Positions 7,602 to 8,571 of a stretch of DNA of 8,571 nucleotides are shown piece by piece; position 1 is the first letter of the stretch, and each line of letters opens with the position of its first letter. A model generated the notes under the pieces. The model worked only from the letters and a program-made list of their open reading frames with translations, was not told the DNA's origin and did not search any database. Made by a program: the position numbers and the translations under genes. The stretch covers positions 1 through 8,571 of the forward strand of contig CAMBXJ010000160.1 of assembly GCA_945871455.1 (NCBI GenBank). The letters are read 5' to 3'. The DNA is from Asaia bogorensis (GTDB taxonomy: Bacteria; Pseudomonadota; Alphaproteobacteria; Acetobacterales; Acetobacteraceae).

Positions 7602-7626
7602 CGCGCCCGGTCCGTGGGCCGGCGCG
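7602..7626 (-). promoter_or_regulatory. GC-rich stem-loop at the start of the glgP leader, candidate attenuator
   Basis: Read on the minus strand, CGCGCCGG (7626-7619) pairs with CCGGGCGCG (7610-7602), giving about 8 bp with one bulged G and an 8-nt loop. ATTTTCCC follows directly. If transcription starts near 7629, this is the first structure in the roughly 147-nt leader. It could be a weak intrinsic terminator or attenuator, or a 5' stem that protects the mRNA. The U tract is only four long, which makes strong termination unlikely. Confidence 0.4.
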
Positions 7627-7635
7627 CTGTTCATG

Positions 7636-7644
7636 ATTATACCA
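7636..7644 (-). promoter_or_regulatory. Extended -10 promoter element for the glg operon
   Basis: TGGTATAAT on the minus strand (7644-7636) is a perfect TGn extended -10 with consensus TATAAT, rare by chance in such GC-rich DNA. It faces glgP, and the predicted transcription start is near 7629. No TTGACA-like -35 is seen 16-18 bp upstream, as is common for extended -10 promoters; that position is occupied by a dyad. Confidence 0.6.
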
Positions 7645-7659
7645 CCCGGCCGAAAGAGC

Positions 7660-7671
7660 GACCGTCCGGTC
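7660..7671. promoter_or_regulatory. Dyad GACCG-TC-CGGTC at the -35 position of the glgP promoter
   Basis: GACCGTCCGGTC is an inverted repeat with 5-bp arms and a 2-bp centre, set where the -35 of the extended -10 promoter would be. A regulator bound here could repress or activate the operon. GC-rich DNA yields such short dyads by chance, so this is only a candidate. Confidence 0.3.
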
Positions 7672-7678
7672 GGTGCCT

Positions 7679-7771
7679 CCCCGTCATGCCGGCGCAGGCC
7701 GACATCCACGGATTTCCCCTGTGGATGCCGAGGAAGTCGTGGATGGTGGGCCTGCGCCCACCATGACGGGG
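7679..7771. repeat. REP-like palindromic intergenic repeat
   Basis: The left arm starts CCCCGTCATG and ends CATCCAC (7679-7709). The right arm (7739-7771), read in reverse, also starts CCCCGTCATG, shares GGCGCAGGCC and ends CATCCAC. A second GTGGATG at 7721-7727 gives an alternative inner pairing with CATCCAC (7703-7709). Repeats beginning with CCGTCATGCC and carrying CATCCACG are a familiar class of dispersed intergenic palindromes in alphaproteobacterial genomes. Only one copy is visible here, so the family assignment is from recognition, not counting. Confidence 0.6.
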
Positions 7772-7884
7772 TTGGAGAGGCCGCTGGGTCATTGGTTGGG
7801 GGTCATCGTTTGCGCCAGTTGGTATGAGATGTTGTCAGGAGTGATGCGTCGCAGCAAGGGAATGTTTTTGTGTCGTTTTGCCTA

Positions 7885-7900
7885 TTGCTGCACCGCACAA
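7885..7900. promoter_or_regulatory. TTG-CTGC-ACC-GCA-CAA dyad upstream of the rightward gene
   Basis: TTGCTGCACCGCACAA contains TGC-N3-GCA within TTG...CAA ends, about 20-35 nt before the ATG at 7920. It resembles the CTGC-N3/4-GCAG dyad described for the polyhydroxybutyrate regulator PhaR in Rhodobacter, with the last position changed. It could be an operator overlapping the promoter or transcript start. The match is short and could be chance. Confidence 0.3.
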
Positions 7901-7919
7901 TTTTTGGCAGGCTTCCGAT

Positions 7920-8571
7920 ATGCCCGATGTCGCCCCCCTCGACCTGGCTGCCGTTCAAGCCCAGGAACTGCTTGATCTTACCGCTCGTTTAGGCGCGCGG
8001 GCCGCCGAAGACCCGTTCGGCAATCCGGTCCTGCTGGTCGCCCTGGCGATCACCCGGCGCATGGACCAGGGCAGCTTGGATCACGGCATGATCGCCGCCC
8101 TGATCGGCCATCTGCGCGATGGCGCCTTCGCGGCGCGAGCCGAGCGGCTGGCGGGCTATGTGGGTGGGGTCGATCCGGCGGCGAACGAGGCGAGTTTGCG
8201 GGGGCTGGCACAGACCCTGCTGCGTCCGGACCCCAATGATTCCCCCGTGCGTTGGGCGGATTACCAGTCTTTGGTGGAGCGGCCTCGGTTCGCCGCGGTC
8301 TTCACCGCGCATCCCACCTTTGCATTGCCAGAACCGATCGGCCAGGCGCTGGCCGACACCGCCAGCGGACGCCCGGCGCCGATCAGCGGGTCGCACCGGC
8401 CGCCGGCGATCACGCTGCGGGAGGAATTCGACCGCGCGCTGGTGGCGATTAAGCATGGACGCGACGCCATCGACCGGTTCAACGCGGCGCTGCTGGATGT
8501 GGCTCGGTCCGCCTGGCCGGATCGGTGGATGGAGCTGACCCCACGGCCGGTGATTCTGTCCACCTGGGTTG
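7920..8571 (+). CDS. Divergent phosphoenolpyruvate carboxylase-like protein, N-terminal part
   Basis: The visible 217 residues start at the ATG at 7920, with AGG about 8 nt upstream, and run off the right edge. FTAHPTF (128-134) matches the PEP carboxylase TAHPTE signature with His at 131, except that the usual Glu is Phe. The final residues, PRPVILSTWV, fit the strand leading to the PEPC GSW.GGDRDGNP-type motif, which would lie just past the edge. PEPC adds bicarbonate to phosphoenolpyruvate to make oxaloacetate, refilling the TCA cycle. The N-terminal 120 residues look unlike classical E. coli PEPC, so this may be a divergent subfamily or a related protein with another role. It is divergently transcribed from the glycogen operon and shares its upstream region. 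I leave the symbol blank because the diagnostic C-terminal motifs are not visible. Confidence 0.6.
   Translation, partial: MPDVAPLDLAAVQAQELLDLTARLGARAAEDPFGNPVLLVALAITRRMDQGSLDHGMIAALIGHLRDGAFAARAERLAGYVGGVDPAANEASLRGLAQTLLRPDPNDSPVRWADYQSLVERPRFAAVFTAHPTFALPEPIGQALADTASGRPAPISGSHRPPAITLREEFDRALVAIKHGRDAIDRFNAALLDVARSAWPDRWMELTPRPVILSTWV

Larger units (their letters stand above)
7483..7919. other. Divergent intergenic region between glgP and the PEP carboxylase-like gene
   Basis: This 437-bp stretch carries no convincing gene. From left to right it holds the glgP ribosome site and leader, a leader hairpin (7602-7626), an extended -10 element (7636-7644), a dyad (7660-7671), a REP-like palindrome (7679-7771), and about 150 bp leading to the rightward gene. 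That last part is locally richer in A/T (around 7830-7910) and includes a dyad at 7885-7900. I find no convincing -35/-10 pair for the rightward gene. Confidence 0.7.

Noticed and set aside
7989..8456. Minus-strand ORF opposite the PEP carboxylase-like gene
   Set aside because: Its product is a biased shadow, while the plus frame shows FTAHPTF and family-like sequence.
1..8571. CRISPR array, tRNA or rRNA gene, phage or defence system
   Set aside because: No spaced direct repeats, clover-leaf sequences or related proteins were seen. The genes are core carbon metabolism.

Overview
The window comes from a GC-rich genome, most likely an alphaproteobacterium and possibly Acetobacteraceae/Rhodospirillales. 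This rests on three things: the base composition, the gene order glgP-glgB-glgC-glgA (an arrangement known from Agrobacterium and Rhizobium), and a short insertion whose ends and 3-bp target duplication resemble the IS5/IS1031 group. The lineage is an inference, because no rRNA or other marker gene is present.

About seven eighths of the window is a glycogen operon on the minus strand, transcribed from right to left. It holds glgP (glycogen phosphorylase, 7482-4996, TTG start), glgB (branching enzyme, 4990-2690), glgC (ADP-glucose pyrophosphorylase, 2500-1244) and glgA (glycogen synthase, 1247 to the left edge, C-terminus cut off). GlgC makes ADP-glucose, GlgA adds it to alpha-1,4 chains, GlgB adds alpha-1,6 branches, and GlgP releases glucose-1-phosphate again. 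The glgP-glgB gap is 5 nt and glgC-glgA overlap by 4 nt. The glgB-glgC junction is interrupted by a 161-bp near-palindromic MITE-like element (2521-2681) flanked by TGA direct repeats. Removing it and one TGA restores a 25-nt spacer.

The 437-bp divergent intergenic region (7483-7919) holds an extended -10 promoter candidate for glgP (TGGTATAAT, 7644-7636), a small dyad at its -35 position, a GC-rich hairpin at the start of the glgP leader, a REP-like palindromic repeat (7679-7771), and a dyad near the rightward gene. The rightward gene starts at 7920, runs off the right edge, and looks like a divergent phosphoenolpyruvate carboxylase.

A second theme is short in-frame tandem repeats inside the glycogen genes: five 18-bp units at the start of glgB, a Pro-Thr repeat in glgB, and a 15-bp repeat and an alanine tract in glgA. 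I see no tRNA, rRNA, CRISPR array, phage gene or defence system. The coding content is ordinary central metabolism; the unusual features are the insertion, the repeats and the intergenic structures.
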